A DNA stretch of 64,000 nt from Micromussa lordhowensis (GCA_964020085.1 OZ026602.1:34480875-34544874); one strand, 5' to 3'. Positions 32,416 through 44,316 are shown, counted from the first letter of the stretch. The notes: generated from the sequence alone by a model not told the origin. Translations and numbers: made by a program.

Positions 32416-35360
32416 CAATTGATTGGAAGTGGCGCCACATCACGCATCTTTAAGGGGAAATTTTGTCAGTCTCCTGGTGTGTGGACAGAGCTTGCTTGCA
32501 AAGAGTACATGGTTTCTTTTACTCCCAAACATCGTATTAAGTTGTTGAAAGAAATTAACTGTTTAAAAAAGCTGCACCACCCAAACATTCTTCAACATTT
32601 TGGAATAGATTTCACGCGATCACTTCTTGTCACCGAACTACTTGAAAAGAAAATTGAAATAGATGGTGAAGATACAATAATCCACAATGCAAGAGAATTG
32701 CTAGACCTCAATGAGTTTCAGCCAGTGCCATAGGATGTACCGCTAAAAGTCATGTTGGGATTACCTCTGGAATTTCATTCCTCCACGAAAATAATGTTAG
32801 TCACTGCGATCTTAAAGCAGGAAATATATTTATTAGTGCAAACGAAGAGAAAAAATGGGTAGTGAAACTGGGCAACTTTGGTGGTGCTCGTTATGATTTC
32901 GAACAATTTTCGGTGTCCGTTATGCCATCCGCAACAAACAAAGACAGTGCTGTCATGTGTACCACAGCATACACAGCTCCAGAGCTGCTCGAAAGAGGAA
33001 CTAAAGCGTCTTTCCAGAGTCATATGTACAGCTTAGCAATGGTGATGACGGAGTTCAGCTTGCCCAATCGCTTAACACCATGGGAAGGAGAAGTTGCCAA
33101 TTCAGCCATTATATATGATTATATACGCAGGGGAGAACGGCCAACTGTCACAAAAGAAAATTTGGAAGGGCTGAATGCCGATACTGCAAGCAGATGGATC
33201 ACGCTCCTTCATGCCTGCTGGGATCAGGATCCCTCTAAGAGACCGACAAGTACTGAGGCCCGTGATACGATATCGTCCCTTTGTACATTGGAATGCCAAG
33301 ATTCATACAAAAAGTTCCACCAGTGGAGCAGAGAAAACCCTCTAGCATCACTCATTCCGCTGAGTACTCACCAAGGAATGGCAGTTGAAGTTGTAGATGA
33401 GGTGGTTAGTTCGTTCGCGTATCAAAACAGAGTCATTTCTGAAGATCTTCGTCGTGACCTTACCGGCAACTTTCTTTCAAACGACGGAAGTAATGCCTGC
33501 ATGTATCTTCACACGAAAATCGCTGATGAACTATTTAAAACTTCGGACATTTTTCAACAGGACAATGTTTCCATCATCAAAAAGACATCACGAACTTACG
33601 CAGTATCGAAGCGTGGTCAGCAGTTTTTGGAGAGTCCCTCTAGTGTCTATGTTTTACCACCTTTGAGGCAAAACTATCAGAAGAACAGTGAAAAAGGAAA
33701 AAACACAGGTTGATCAAACTCGAGGGAAAGCAGACATCAACTCGACTCTTAGAAATGGCTATCGATGGAAAAACAGTTAAGGTCTTTGTACATAGAGCAT
33801 TGTGTGAGGGAGTTAAGCATTGCTCTGCTGAGAACTGTTTGTATGTTGTTTCAAACAGACAACGCCTCAACAAGTGTTCAGCCCATGGCACCACCAATAA
33901 ACTGACAGCAAGTGGTCCCTGTCCAGCACACATAATTTACATATGGCCAGAGGAAGATGACGGTCGAAGATGGATGGGATGTATCCCGGGAGAAACTCAC
34001 AATCATTAAAAGCCAGCGCCACATTTCTCAGGCCGTTAAAAGTGAGATACATAGGGCTGTGAAAAAAGATTGCTCTCACAACTAAAGAACTTCAAAAAAG
34101 GCAGGGTGTTGGTTTCATACCAGCTGAAAAGTCTCCAGCAGCAGCTAATTCGAACAGAATATGACGCGAGAGGCAGATGGCACTGGTAAACCATGGGAAA
34201 AGCCACCCGGAGTTAGAGCCCATTATTCAAATACTAGACTTTGAGAATTCTAGAAAGATGCAAGAAAATGAACAAGATCCAGAAGATCATGACCGGCAAC
34301 AGTACCTAACAATATCTTCTAAATATGGTGGCGTTCAATGACCTAAAGTTAAACTTCAATGCAGTTTCCAGGGTTCTTTGCAGCAGGCAAGATGGTGATG
34401 CCACTGCAATATCCGAAGTTTTCAGGCACGTGACCCAGCTTCACCCCACGTTCAAAGATGGTAACAATCTACGTCAAATAATGGTCGATTTTGACTAGGC
34501 TCAGTACAACGGGTTGCAGAAAGCACTGGGAGCTGACTTAGCAAAAACTATTATAAGAAGGTGCAGTGTACATTGGAAGACTTCAGTGAATAGGGTGAAC
34601 AACATAGTCACTAAAAGTCATGATGAATTTGAAATATTCAGGAATCTTGCATATCAAGTTCATGAACTCGAAAATCAAGCAAGTTATGTTAATATTTGAT
34701 GTTCTTTGTGCTTAAGTGTCCTCCTCACGAGCAATGCACCTCTTACCAGACCATCTTGCATTAACTTTACAAAATATAGACACTAGTCACTGACAAAAAG
34801 CAGAACACTGGGTGGCTTGGTGGAAGAGAGAAAGAACCCTCAGAATGCTTTGCAAGGACTTCACCCTGAAGGACACAGAAGAATGGGATTCCACTGCCAA
34901 TACCAACAATCCCGTGGAATCATTAAACAGAGAAATGGTTCCAGAGAGCAGTAATAACATTTCCGTTCTCCTCAAAAACATTTACTTAGAAGATAGACTG
35001 CACTGTGTAAACATTGTGGCAATGGAAGAAAACATTAACATCAACTACGGATCAAGGGGTCAAAAGGCCAGTGCGAGCAAGCAAAAGCGAAAACGTGTCG
35101 TAGATTCTTCAGAAATGAAAAAGAGCCTAAAAGAAGAACAGACAGAGTTTTAATTGGTTCCACAATAGAGGTAGACTACCAAGAGGAGATACGGGAAAAT
35201 GAATTATCTGGGATGGTTCAGAGGGAAGATAGTAGCATTCAATAAGAACACTGGATATCTTGTAAAGTTTGAACCACAAGAAAATGGGATAGAAGAGGAA
35301 GACTGGATTCCCTCTTTAAACAGTCCCGACATAAGGTTACCACCAGAAAAGTAAATAACC
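32416..35360 (+). pseudogene. Composite kinase / zinc-finger / MULE-like transposase gene, decayed
   Basis: Reading rightwards: a protein-kinase N-lobe (32419-32730) with IGSGATSRIFKGKF, LACKEY and an alphaC Glu; a C-lobe in a shifted frame (32722-33290) with HCDLKAGN, KLGNFGGAR and TAPELL; a segment with LSNDGSNACMYLHTKIADE that may be cysteine-protease-like; a WRKY/GCM-type zinc finger (33735-34005: CSAENC, KCSAH, PCPAH, HNH); MULE-like transposase parts (34314-35150: [42 protein letters not shown]); and a small Tudor-like segment (35210-35353: [20 protein letters not shown]). All are on one strand and in an order that suggests a single ancestral gene. It now has several frameshifts, in-frame stops (one splits VDFD from AQYNG) and apparent deletions. 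The composite is seen directly; that it was one protein is inference. Confidence 0.6.
32862..33713 (+). pseudogene. Kinase C-lobe and following segment
   Basis: This 283-residue frame is the longest intact part of the composite gene. The catalytic-loop region lies just upstream in the same frame (HCDLKAGN near 32808). Within it, NFG replaces DFG, and APELL of the activation segment and the helical C-lobe are kept (HACWDQDPSKRPT). With Cys for Arg in HRD and Asn for the metal-binding Asp, catalysis is unlikely. After the kinase comes WSRENPLASLIPLSTHQGMA and the DGSNAC segment. Confidence 0.6.
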
Positions 35361-35390
35361 ATTGTAGACTGGCCAATGAAAGACAACATT

Positions 35391-36430
35391 ATTATTCTTT
35401 TTCAGAGACTGATTTGAAAGTAGGGCTGGCTAGAATACTGCACAAACGTAACAATCAAAGGAAACGAAAACACGAAACTTATAAATGAAAATGTAAAAAC
35501 GAACCATAGATAAAAGATAAACAACAGAACAGTGTGGGACAACGACTACCCCTAAGTGTGCTTCCATTACGCTTTAGTTTTATCAGAAAGCTTTTCGTCA
35601 CTGATATTTCACAGATATGCAGCATACAAAGAACAAGTTTTTATGACTCCCAATGCCCTCTCTTATTTCAATAACTAAGGAAAATAAAAAGTTAAGCTAA
35701 ATGTGAATTCTTAATTTCACGTAACAATAGGATAAATCCTATTCTTTTGCCAGGCAAAGCACATTATTATATCTCTTAGTTCCTACACGCGCTGTGATTT
35801 TTCAATTTAGCGGGCCGTATGTATACTCTTCTATACGGCCTGCTAAAAATTAAAGCTCTTTTTACAAAATGTTTCCTGATTTATCACCAAGTGTTCATAA
35901 CTTTTATTCCAAATAAAATTTTAAACCTTTCTTTTACCTTTAATTGTGTCAGTATTTAAACGTCTTTACTACTTAACAGCGATTTAAATTTTCAAAGTGC
36001 TTCAGAAATTTTAAGGCGTTCCGCGTGAATAGAAATCATTCACGAATCCCTCAGACAAATTAGCAATTACTTTACTGCTAAATCAGGCTTTCTTTATATT
36101 ATATACCAAAATTTTAGCCATTAATTTACTGCTTAGTCGTATCTATAACAAAATTCTAGATTGTGATTGGTTCTCCGCACGCCTATTTATCACGAAATCA
36201 GCACGCGATCACGTAGGTGTCCAATTACAGGTGTCCGATTTGAACTTTCTGTAATTGGATACCGGTAATTGGATACCCACGTGACTTGCATGTCAATTAC
36301 GCCCGCTTCAATGGCTTCCTTTGCAAATCTTTCGTTCAGTTTTCAAAAGTTAGGACAAGTGCTACAGACTTTTTTTGCTCAAAAGAGGTTCTCATAAGAC
36401 ATTTTTAATTCCGAAATTTGTTATAGATAA

Positions 36431-36439
<9 letters not shown>
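35391..36439. other. Non-coding stretch with small inverted repeats
   Basis: TTTAGCGGGCCGTAT (35806-35820) pairs with 35833-35847, with one mismatch. The phrase CCAAAATTTTAGCC occurs near 36105 and again near 36610. These look like MITE remains. No coding signal. Confidence 0.5.
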
Positions 36440-36476
<37 letters not shown>

Positions 36477-36545
36477 TGTGCTTGTAATTTCAAATCAGCC
36501 TCACGCTTCACGCTCGTCCGATTTTGAAATTACTTGTGCGATTGT

Positions 36546-36577
<32 letters not shown>
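36440..36577. repeat. Fold-back element, about 57-bp arms
   Basis: The left arm (36440-36496) starts GTAATTGGACC and contains GTCGTACAATTCAGGGA. The right arm (36520-36577) is its imperfect complement, about four fifths identical. The centre is about 23 bp. The 17-mer at 36455-36471 reappears at 38371-38387 inside the BEL/Pao gag remnant. Confidence 0.7.
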
Positions 36578-36583
<6 letters not shown>

Positions 36584-36713
36584 AAATCGGGATTTCTTCA
36601 TATTGCATACCAAAATTTTAGCCGTTATACGGCTAAATAGGGATTTGTTATAAAATTATATTGGTTATAAAATTAGTATGACAGCAATGACTTGTATTGC
36701 TTTCTTAATTTAG

Positions 36714-36875
36714 GGACTATTGGCCGCTTGGGCAATAAAATATCATCGTCTCTGGAACATTGGAGAGGAGCAAGGTCTGGTGTCCAGACTAATTGAGGTG
36801 CTCAGGTTATTGCTGCCGAACTGTTACGATAGGTGGTATCGCGGGATGGCAGCAACAATCTACACCTACGCAATG
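36714..36875 (+). CDS. Exon paralogous to the exon at 49,041
   Basis: A 54-codon exon with acceptor TTAATTTAG and donor ATG|GTAAG, phase 0 at both ends. It encodes GLLAAWAIKYHRLWN, a Leu-rich helix with LIEVLRLL, then RWYRGMAATIYTYAM. The exon at 49041-49208 has the same plan: G.L.AW at the start, L.EVL in the middle, RW..G.A...YTY at the end, with the same phases. No known domain was recognised. It is on the same strand as the other unidentified exons. Confidence 0.55.
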
Positions 36876-37066
36876 GTAAGTTGTTTTTAGATTAAAGGTA
36901 TCGGAAAGAAAGGGCAGAACACAAGTGCGCCCCGATTTTGACTCCATGTCGTACAGTATGTTTCATGATTAACAGAAACACCCCCGATGTTTTGAAGTTC
37001 CAATTATGTGTCCTTAGTATTCTGTTTAGTTGGAACAGGTCTCAGCCGAGCCTTGCCTCTTGAAAG

Positions 37067-37410
37067 TTGTGCTGGAGTTTGTGGAAAGGTTCCAAAATAA
37101 GAGAACATCAACCAGCTGTGAAACACTACTTTGATCAGTGGCATCTAGCCAAAGGGCTTGTTAAGAAACCTCTGGCTGCCAGCAAACTAAAAGGGTGTGA
37201 GGTGATTTCTGAGTGGATAAAGGCAGTAAAAAATCACATCTTTTGGTGCTCAACATCAACAAAAGCTGGCTTTCCAGATACGATTCTGGCCAAGTGGAAA
37301 TCATTTATGGGCCACGTATCAAATAAACATACAGGCCATCCTGATAGTAACTTTGAAGTGTGCACATGATGAAAACATAAAGCCTAGGAAATGGATCAAA
37401 CTTGGTATGT
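37067..37410 (+). pseudogene. Kolobok transposase fragment
   Basis: HYFDQWHLAKGLVKK, then SEWIKAVKNHIFWCSTSTKA, then LAKWKSFMGHVSNKHTGH and C-terminal CT, corresponding to the region after the catalytic WH block of the Kolobok transposase at 23.2-24.2 kb. It is a separate copy, not obviously joined to other exons. The upstream part is in a different frame. This is a short remnant. Confidence 0.65.
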
Positions 37411-38252
37411 CAGTTTAACGTTTAGAAAAATATAGTATCTGTAGGTCTGGTTGCTAGTTACACTACCCATACAGATATTGACTGTGCTTTTCTGCTCCCA
37501 TAAAATGACACTGTAGAGTGCTGTTAAATAATATAATATAAGTTACCCTAAATGTATGTTTGCCTGTACTTCAATTGTTAAAATACTCAGTATATAAAGA
37601 GTAATCGTTTTAATGGGTTGTCCCTTTATAATAATTCTTTCAAACAGACCTTACATCCAAAGTAAGTCAATTTCATTTCATTTCTCAGTGTATATAAAGA
37701 TGACTAAGATAGACGTTACGTCAGTCGCTAATTTTCTCTAAAGTTAGTTTATGCTTGCACATTTGTTATCACGTGTCAGATTTGCAATGTGTTAGAGTTC
37801 TAAGATAGTTTTTGCTTACTTTGTGTTCTAGTTCGAACCGCATTTCCCCTCTCTTTCACATCGACTGCATCTTTCGCTTCGTTTGTATCTTTTTTGTCTC
37901 ATTCATCGGATCTTAGAAACACTGGATTCATCCCGAAGAAGATTTGAAAGAAACTGAACTTGAAAGGAATAAAGACCTTTGAAAGAGAATTACTGCACTT
38001 CGAATGACCCTCTTTTTGTATCGTCTTGCATGACATCATTTGTGGGTTGGTTGGCTTAAGCTTTAGAGTACGCTGTCTGCTGCCTACATTAGTTCGAATT
38101 TAGTGCACAGAAATCGTCTATCGTACTCTGTACCGTGAAGTTTGGTTGTCATAACTTCGCGCTTTTGTGCTGGAATGATCGGAATGTTCAGAAGCTAACT
38201 CACGAAACATGAAAGAAGGAAACCTGATTCTCTAGGAACACTGAAATTCAAC
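37411..38252. other. No gene recognised; possible BEL/Pao leader
   Basis: It contains no coding motif. Since BEL/Pao gag begins at 38253, the stretch from about 37740 may hold that element's LTR or leader; no second LTR copy was found in the window, so this is only a guess from position. Confidence 0.3.
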
Positions 38253-38970
38253 ATGGCTTCGAAAAGTGCTTTCTCAGAGCCCGCAGACATCGGAAAGAGT
38301 CCAATTATCACATCCAATAAAGATGAAATCTTAAACGTACGACAACTGAAGAAACTCCGCAGTACGGAGTGTCGTACAATTCAGGGAATAACCAAACGAA
38401 ATAAACGAGTTACTCTCGACTAATATGCTGCACGTCGATGAGCTAAAGGAAAGGGCTCACGATTTAGAGACAGTGATGGAGAAGTTTCAAATTTCATATG
38501 GAAATTATCATCAAAACTTAAAAGATGAAGAAGATATCAAGGAGTCAAACGAGTACTTTGAAGCCGAACAAACAAGGGTAAATTATTTGATAGAAAGAAT
38601 CGTGGACATAATTGAGCATCAATCTTCTATTATTCCCGACATCATCGACCCTCATGATTATGCCAGTAACACCGGAAAGAGCAAATTGTTGTCCTTGAAA
38701 CAATCTAAAATTAGCCACAAATCTGGTTCGCGCATTTCATCTTCAGTCAGAAGCACAACGTCAAGCGCAACGGCAAAAGCTGTCGCAAAAAACGTTGCCA
38801 TAGAGATGGAAGCCGCAAATTATAAGAAAAAGATGCCATTACAGCAAGAAGAATTGCAATTACAACAAAAACAAGAAATGCTTGATCTCGAAATAGAGTT
38901 ACAGAAGGCAAAGGCCGAAGAACAAGCATACATTGAAATAGAAAAGGAAAAGGAAAATCGCAATTATACA
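38253..38970 (+). pseudogene. BEL/Pao gag N-terminal remnant
   Basis: The first frame (ATG 38253, stop 38421) reads to RQLKKLRSTECRTIQGITKR. A shifted frame continues at 38425 with a long coiled-coil: ERAHDLETVMEKFQ, then a Ser-rich stretch, then AKAVAKNVAIEMEAANYKKK and Gln/Glu-rich helices. This composition and order match the N-terminal region of BEL/Pao gag-pol polyproteins, which make the particle core. A one-base frameshift lies near 38420. Coding similarity ends near 38970, where LINE sequence starts in the same frame. Confidence 0.55.
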
Positions 38971-39530
38971 GAGGAATCGAGACCATTGTTTAAGTCGTTA
39001 AAAATACTCGATATCTACGAATTAAATACATATTTAACTGGGATTTTCATGTATTGGTATTATCACGGTAATCTCCCAGCATATTTCATAAATTTCTTTG
39101 TTCAAAATGAAAGTATACATTCTTATAATACACGTTCTGCAACAAAAATACACATTGAATTTAAACGAACAAATTATGCAAAATTTTCTCTCAGATGTAA
39201 AGGAACGACTCTGTGGAACGGTTTACCTGTTGATGTTAAGAACATTGATTCTTTCACTGGTTTTAAAAAAGGCCTGAAATTTTATATTCAAAATCAACCT
39301 TATAATGAAGAGTAGAATAAATATAGTTTAATTAAAAAGACGAGGCTCGCAATGTAATTAGTCTAAATTAGTCCGCCTTCTGTAATTATTCTTAGTAAAT
39401 TGTATTATAATACTGGGGAGATCTCCTAAAAAGCTCATTAGAGCTTGCTGGATCTCCTGCCTTATGAAGTATTATGAAATTATTAGTGTATATGTTTCAG
39501 TGAAAGAAGGCGAAATAAAAGCTATTTTCA
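38971..39530 (+). pseudogene. 5'-truncated LINE tail fused in frame to gag
   Basis: From about 38971 the frame changes character: RPLFKSLKILDIYELNTYLT, HSYNTRSATK, RTNYAKFSLRCKGTTLWNGL and FKKGLKFYI, ending at 39315. This is the C-terminus after the RT of CR1/L2-like LINEs. An AT-rich 3' region with GAAATAAAAG at about 39510 follows. The joined frame 38425-39315 is thus a chance chimera of two elements. Confidence 0.65.
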
Positions 39531-39619
39531 AATTGAGATATGCCACAGTAGGCCATAATAAGTAAAAAAATAGGTTTGCCAAAATAGCTGACATATAAAA
39601 TAAAAAATATTAACGAGAA

Positions 39620-40020
39620 AGACTTACGCTAAAGATACGTGCCAGCCCAGAAGGAGACGTTATACAAAGCACACATCAGTGGCTTCAACTGCGATTCTGG
39701 GTGCATCGTATAAGTTCCATCCAGAACTGGGGTTGCCATACTTTGAGTATCCATAATAAATGCCGCATCGGTTGCATTTCAAGGATACTTTCACCCCTTG
39801 GTAGCTCCATTAAGATGATGGTAGGTCACTTGCACCGGATTGTTGTAGCTCGCAAGTTGAGAATGACAATGTAAACATCGATCGCACGGAGGTGTGAAAA
39901 CGTGGAACGCAGTGTTGTTGTCGGCCAAGAGAAACTTTGGCAGCTTCAAAACACAATGCAAATGTAAAGTTTCCATATTCAGCTAAATTGTGTATTAATA
40001 ATGATCTCATATGATACATA
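39620..40020 (-). pseudogene. Cysteine cluster of the KDZ-transposase type
   Basis: Reading leftwards: FEAAKVSL, then CDRCLHCHSQL and YNNPVQVTYHHLNGATKG. A shifted frame then gives KVSLKCNRCGIYYGYSKYGN and VCFV before a stop. The paired CxxC motifs with this spacing resemble the CxC clusters found next to Kyakuja-Dileera-Zisupton transposases. One frameshift (near 39810) breaks it. The transposase domain itself is not present. Confidence 0.5.
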
Positions 40021-40049
40021 TAGGGAAATATTTAAACAGCTTTCATGGA

Positions 40050-40722
40050 AATATAAATAGGCTTATGATCACTGCAGTAAGACTCCAGGGTACCTGCTGA
40101 TTGTACACATTGGTATAAACATGATCTACAGTATCTGTGTACGGTAGTCAGCAGTGAACTGGTTAATCAACTGAGTGTATCCTTTGTCTGTTATAAGATA
40201 TTTTTTTAGAGCCTTTTGTTCTGAATTTCCCTTATTAGATCAATATTGAAGTCGCCAAGCAGCACAGTTGGAATTGTAGGTTCTATTAATCCTGAATTGT
40301 GAAGATGAGTGACAGCATGAATTAACTGTAAAATTGTAACTTAAGTTACCAATAACATGAATATTTGGGATTGGTTGGCTTAACACCATGACAGTGATTT
40401 CCAAATTATTAAAGTTATATCTGTATGGAATTTTAGTACAATTCAGATCATTCTCAATTTACACAGTGGTTCCATAGCAAGTTCTTATGTTAGATTAATT
40501 AAAGTCATTTCTGTAAAGAGTAAATTCACTTAGCTGATATGTACATGTATCATCTCTATCTAACAAGCAAAGTTTTGATTCAACCAAAATGTTCACCTCA
40601 GCTTTTTGAATGTTGAAATCACTTCGCACATCATCTATGTGAAGGTACAGAGACCTAACATTCTGAAACAAGATTGGTTTTGTTTGGTGTAAATTGTCAG
40701 TCTGTAACACTGCTAAAGGCAT
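40050..40722 (-). pseudogene. Endonuclease/exonuclease/phosphatase-type endonuclease fragment
   Basis: The first frame reads LFQNVRSLYLHIDDVRSDFN, VNILVESKL and FTLYRNDFN, the N-terminal motifs of the APE-like endonuclease of retroelements and of Helentron-type Helitrons (N near the start, E in VES). Downstream in other frames are TVYIENDLN, an IPNIHVIG strand and TDYRTQI. The C-terminal SDH motif is not clear. Several frameshifts are present. It neighbours the KDZ-type cluster on the same strand. Confidence 0.6.
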
Positions 40723-40818
40723 GAGCTTACTTGTGTTCTTAGTCTACTCATTTCACTTTTAACTTTTTCACTAAGTTTTATTTTGTTTTCATTCAAATTA
40801 AGAATATGCAGTGCATAT

Positions 40819-40877
40819 GAATAAGAATAGCACCTATTCAAGAATGAGCCATACAACAATAGGTGCTATTCTTATTC
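40819..40877. repeat. Perfect 19-bp hairpin
   Basis: GAATAAGAATAGCACCTAT (40819-40837) and its exact complement (40859-40877) flank a 21-bp loop. It looks like a tiny fold-back element. Confidence 0.8.
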
Positions 40878-42229
40878 AAATCAGCGATCCGAGTTGATCC
40901 GGTCCGACTTTTGTACCTGCCTACACAGCCTACACAGAGCTGTACCAGTGCTTCTTTGCGAACGAAATAATCCCCTCGTATAAAAGGCTTAGTAAAAAAA
41001 TACGGCACAACAAGGAGGCTTCCCTTTAGCTTCTGATGATCGTAGAACCTTCATTCCCTGTTGCATTGTTTCCTCCTCCGGGACATTTAAAAGACTTTAA
41101 ACGATTCGTCCTCGATCGTGACATTGTCGCTTTTTAGCATCGTAGCTTTGATTGTTTAAAGATTTCAAAGCGAGCGTCGTAGCTTTCAGGGTTTTAATGT
41201 CCATTGCCGTGGCTAGTATTCCTTTATTTGACAATTTTCCATTTTACTTCACGAAGGTCTAACTGAACGAAAAACCATCCTCCTGCCGCGTTACGCTATG
41301 CTGTCGCACAAAAATGGTAAAGTACGTCCTTCTAATCTTTCCATGTCCATTTGTCGCAGCTACTGTTGCTTAGCTTAACTCCACGGATTGAACCAAAAAC
41401 CACCTTCGTGTCGCGTCAACCACCATGTTTAAACTCCATGCTAAGGCTGGACAAAAATTCTGCCTCTAGTCCCCCCTAAAACCTGTCAAACCTACAGGAC
41501 GAAGTATACAGGACAAAACCGTACTTAGCAGGGGAGAGATAGGAGAAACTATGTAATCCGATTTTAATGAATAAATTAATCAGAATCGAGTGAGTGGTCA
41601 AGCACCATCCGACTGCCTCCTAAGCTCATGGATGTAATACATCCATGAGCAATAAAGGTATTTGAAGTATGTTGGTAATACAGAAATATTCAATAAATGT
41701 TGCTTTGAGGTTAGTATTGCCCTATTGTGTTTTATGGTTGAGAGAGGGAACATGCGATATATGCCGGGTGGACTACTCACATATTAAATTAGGGTGTTAT
41801 CTTTCGTTCTGTTGTTGTTTTTTTCTGGCCGGAATAATGAAACTCCGTTACACCTTACAGTTCGAGGAGCTCAACATGGCCACCAAAAACTAAAAATAAA
41901 GAAGTTTCTCGTATTTGTTTTTGTTATGAGCTAATGATTTACCCAAGTAAGCCAACTCCTTTCTTTTTTAACATTCGTTGTAATTGACTAATAAGTGTTA
42001 AGTACCTGTGGCTGAGTTTCTGGGGCTGTAAAGTATGTCATCTCAACAAATTGCGTTTGCATAGATTTTAAATAGATTTTCAAGGTAACAACTCTACAAA
42101 TGCGTTTTCATTGAACTGGGGCATCCAAATACTGTTTTAAATGCAATGGTGTCTTTTATCCAAATATCTCAAAGAAAAAAAAACAACGTGTCTAGCAGTT
42201 CATTTTGGAGAAAATCCTATGAACGGATA
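40878..42229. other. No gene recognised
   Basis: The stretch contains a small perfect palindrome (CTCATGGATGT at 41625-41635 with its complement at 41639-41649) and otherwise short chance frames. Confidence 0.4.
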
Positions 42230-42465
42230 TCTACGAGATGTGGCAGTTGTATTTTCTAACACTGATCCACTGAACAGCGATTCCTCCGATGGATAGCGTT
42301 ATCCATCCTTTGAACGGCCAGAGCTTGGCCTGGGTTGTTTCAAAACCACCGGATAAATCACTATCTAGCGGATAGCGTGGTTTGTTTTGTGAGAACTTAT
42401 CCACTGGATGGCGATTTATCCGCCAGATAGCGTTATCCAGCCTTTGGAGAACTGGGCCAGGTGTT
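42230..42465. repeat. MITE-like repeat with GGATAGCGTTATCC motifs
   Basis: Variants of GGATAGCG, GTTATCCA and ATTTATCCG recur in both orientations, with CCGGATAAATCACTATCTAG in the middle. Self-complementary, non-coding and MITE-like. Confidence 0.55.
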
Positions 42466-43482
42466 TTAAGTTAGAATTTTAATACCGGCTGTGCTTCTGT
42501 ACAACAGAACAAAAACGCAAACACTTCGCAACATTGAAAAGGAACTATCGAACAATTGCTAAATCTACTGTTCCGTGTTCTTAGTGCTGAACTTGCCTAG
42601 TTGTTTTACCTTTTAACATCGACCCTGATTTTTCTTCAGGAACCGACAAAATGAAAACCCTGGCGCCCAACAAAAGTTGAAATGACGTGCACACTTCTCA
42701 TCTCTCACTCAGTAAGAGGTTGGTAATTTACAGATTGTTGATATGATGGCGAAGGTCTAAATACAGAGACGTTGCTTCGTTTCGGTCTTGTCGCATATAC
42801 AAGTTGTTATTCTCCATAATGAGCTCTGCCAATGATTCGAATGCTAGTGAACAACCTAGAGGACGGCACTGCTCACCACATAAGTTCTCTGCTACCTCCA
42901 GATCACTTTCGTCCGCGTCTTTCTTGTAGTCCGTAGCTCCTGCTTCCCCTGGAAAAAAAACAGTGTATCGGGTCTTCCAGGCGGTGTCTCCACATTACTT
43001 TGTGCAATTGCATGTTAACCAGCTTTCGCAACCCTTGATTTAGCAAGTTAAATGAGACGATTATCAGCGGCAGTTTACAACTTTACAACAACAGCTGCTT
43101 GATTAAACCTTTTCAGTGATAAAATCCTCGAGGGTATTCATAAATTATACGGCTTATTGTTTTCTCGGTTTTATCTCTTAACCGTAAGCAAATCTTTTAA
43201 TTGATAAAAAATCACTTTCTACGCGAAGGTGCCCGCAGCGAAAATCTTCAGTTTTTTTAGAGTTGAACCTTGATGACGTTCTAATGAAGACCTATATTGA
43301 GATTGATCATGGAAAACAAAAATGGCCTCTTTTTCTGCCCCACAAGACATCTTTTAGCATTTTCGAATTTCGCGCTCGGTTGACATCACTGTTTTCTCGT
43401 TGTCAACTTATTTCTAATTATGCAAATGAAAGATGACTATAGCGAATGTGTTGACAACAATCACTTGAAAGACACTTGACAC
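42466..43482. other. No gene recognised
   Basis: AT-rich sequence; no motif seen. Confidence 0.35.
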
Positions 43483-44316
43483 TTGATGACAATCATTTTA
43501 CACTTGTCTTCGGAGAAGATTGTTCAAAAAAAGTTCAGGAAAATGTTTTCAAAGTTCAAGATCGAGAAGCCGCAAAACATGCTCTATAGGCGAGGACCAA
43601 GGCATTTCGAGGCAGAACACTCCATCATCTCCTTGCCACTTCTAGAGGCGTCCAACGCATGCATTCGCAACCTGTTGACAGAAAATGACGAACTACGAGC
43701 CAGCAATGTGATGAAAGATTTGGAATTGGCGAAAAAGAGGGCTGAAGTTTTTCAGCTCACCCAGGAACTGCAGCTTCTTCCATCACTTTGTTAAAGCACC
43801 ATAAAAAGACAAGCGCAAAAAAAAACTTTCTAGTGTTTGATTAGGAAATCGCATTGAGCAAAGCACAAAGACCCGCATTTCTTTGCGATGAATTGGTTCA
43901 AACGGCAAAAGGTGCAAAAATCTGTTCAGACGGAAAAAAAGTGCGAAAATCAAACTTTAAGTTTCTTTTATATTAATCCTTGCGTCGCGCGGGCGGTCAT
44001 CAACAACAAATTTAAAACAAAACGAGTTTACAGTGTGTATAGCAATACTGATCGTTCCCAGCTACTTACAATCGCTTGCTCACAAGAACATGAAGAAAGA
44101 AATAAGATAATGGCACAACAACGACAACAACAACAACAGCACTTTATTCAATTTTTATTCACAGCACAAGCTGGAGCATCGAAATTAAAGTTAAGTCGTC
44201 AAAGGGAAAAAGGTGTAAGCAACACACATATTCTTTGTGCCATTGGCAAATTTGAAAAAGTAAAGTTCGATTTTAGTGAGCCAGAAGCAAGGAAATTTAA
44301 AGCCTATATGGCATAA
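43483..44316 (+). other. Two small unidentified frames
   Basis: The frame 43483-43794 is basic then helical (LLTENDELRASN, LAKKRAEVFQLTQELQ, a possible coiled coil). The frame 43888-44316 has a Gln-rich stretch (AQQRQQQQQHFIQFL) and a KLSRQREKG segment. Neither is recognised. The helical end of the first may be real coding sequence from an old element. Confidence 0.3.
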
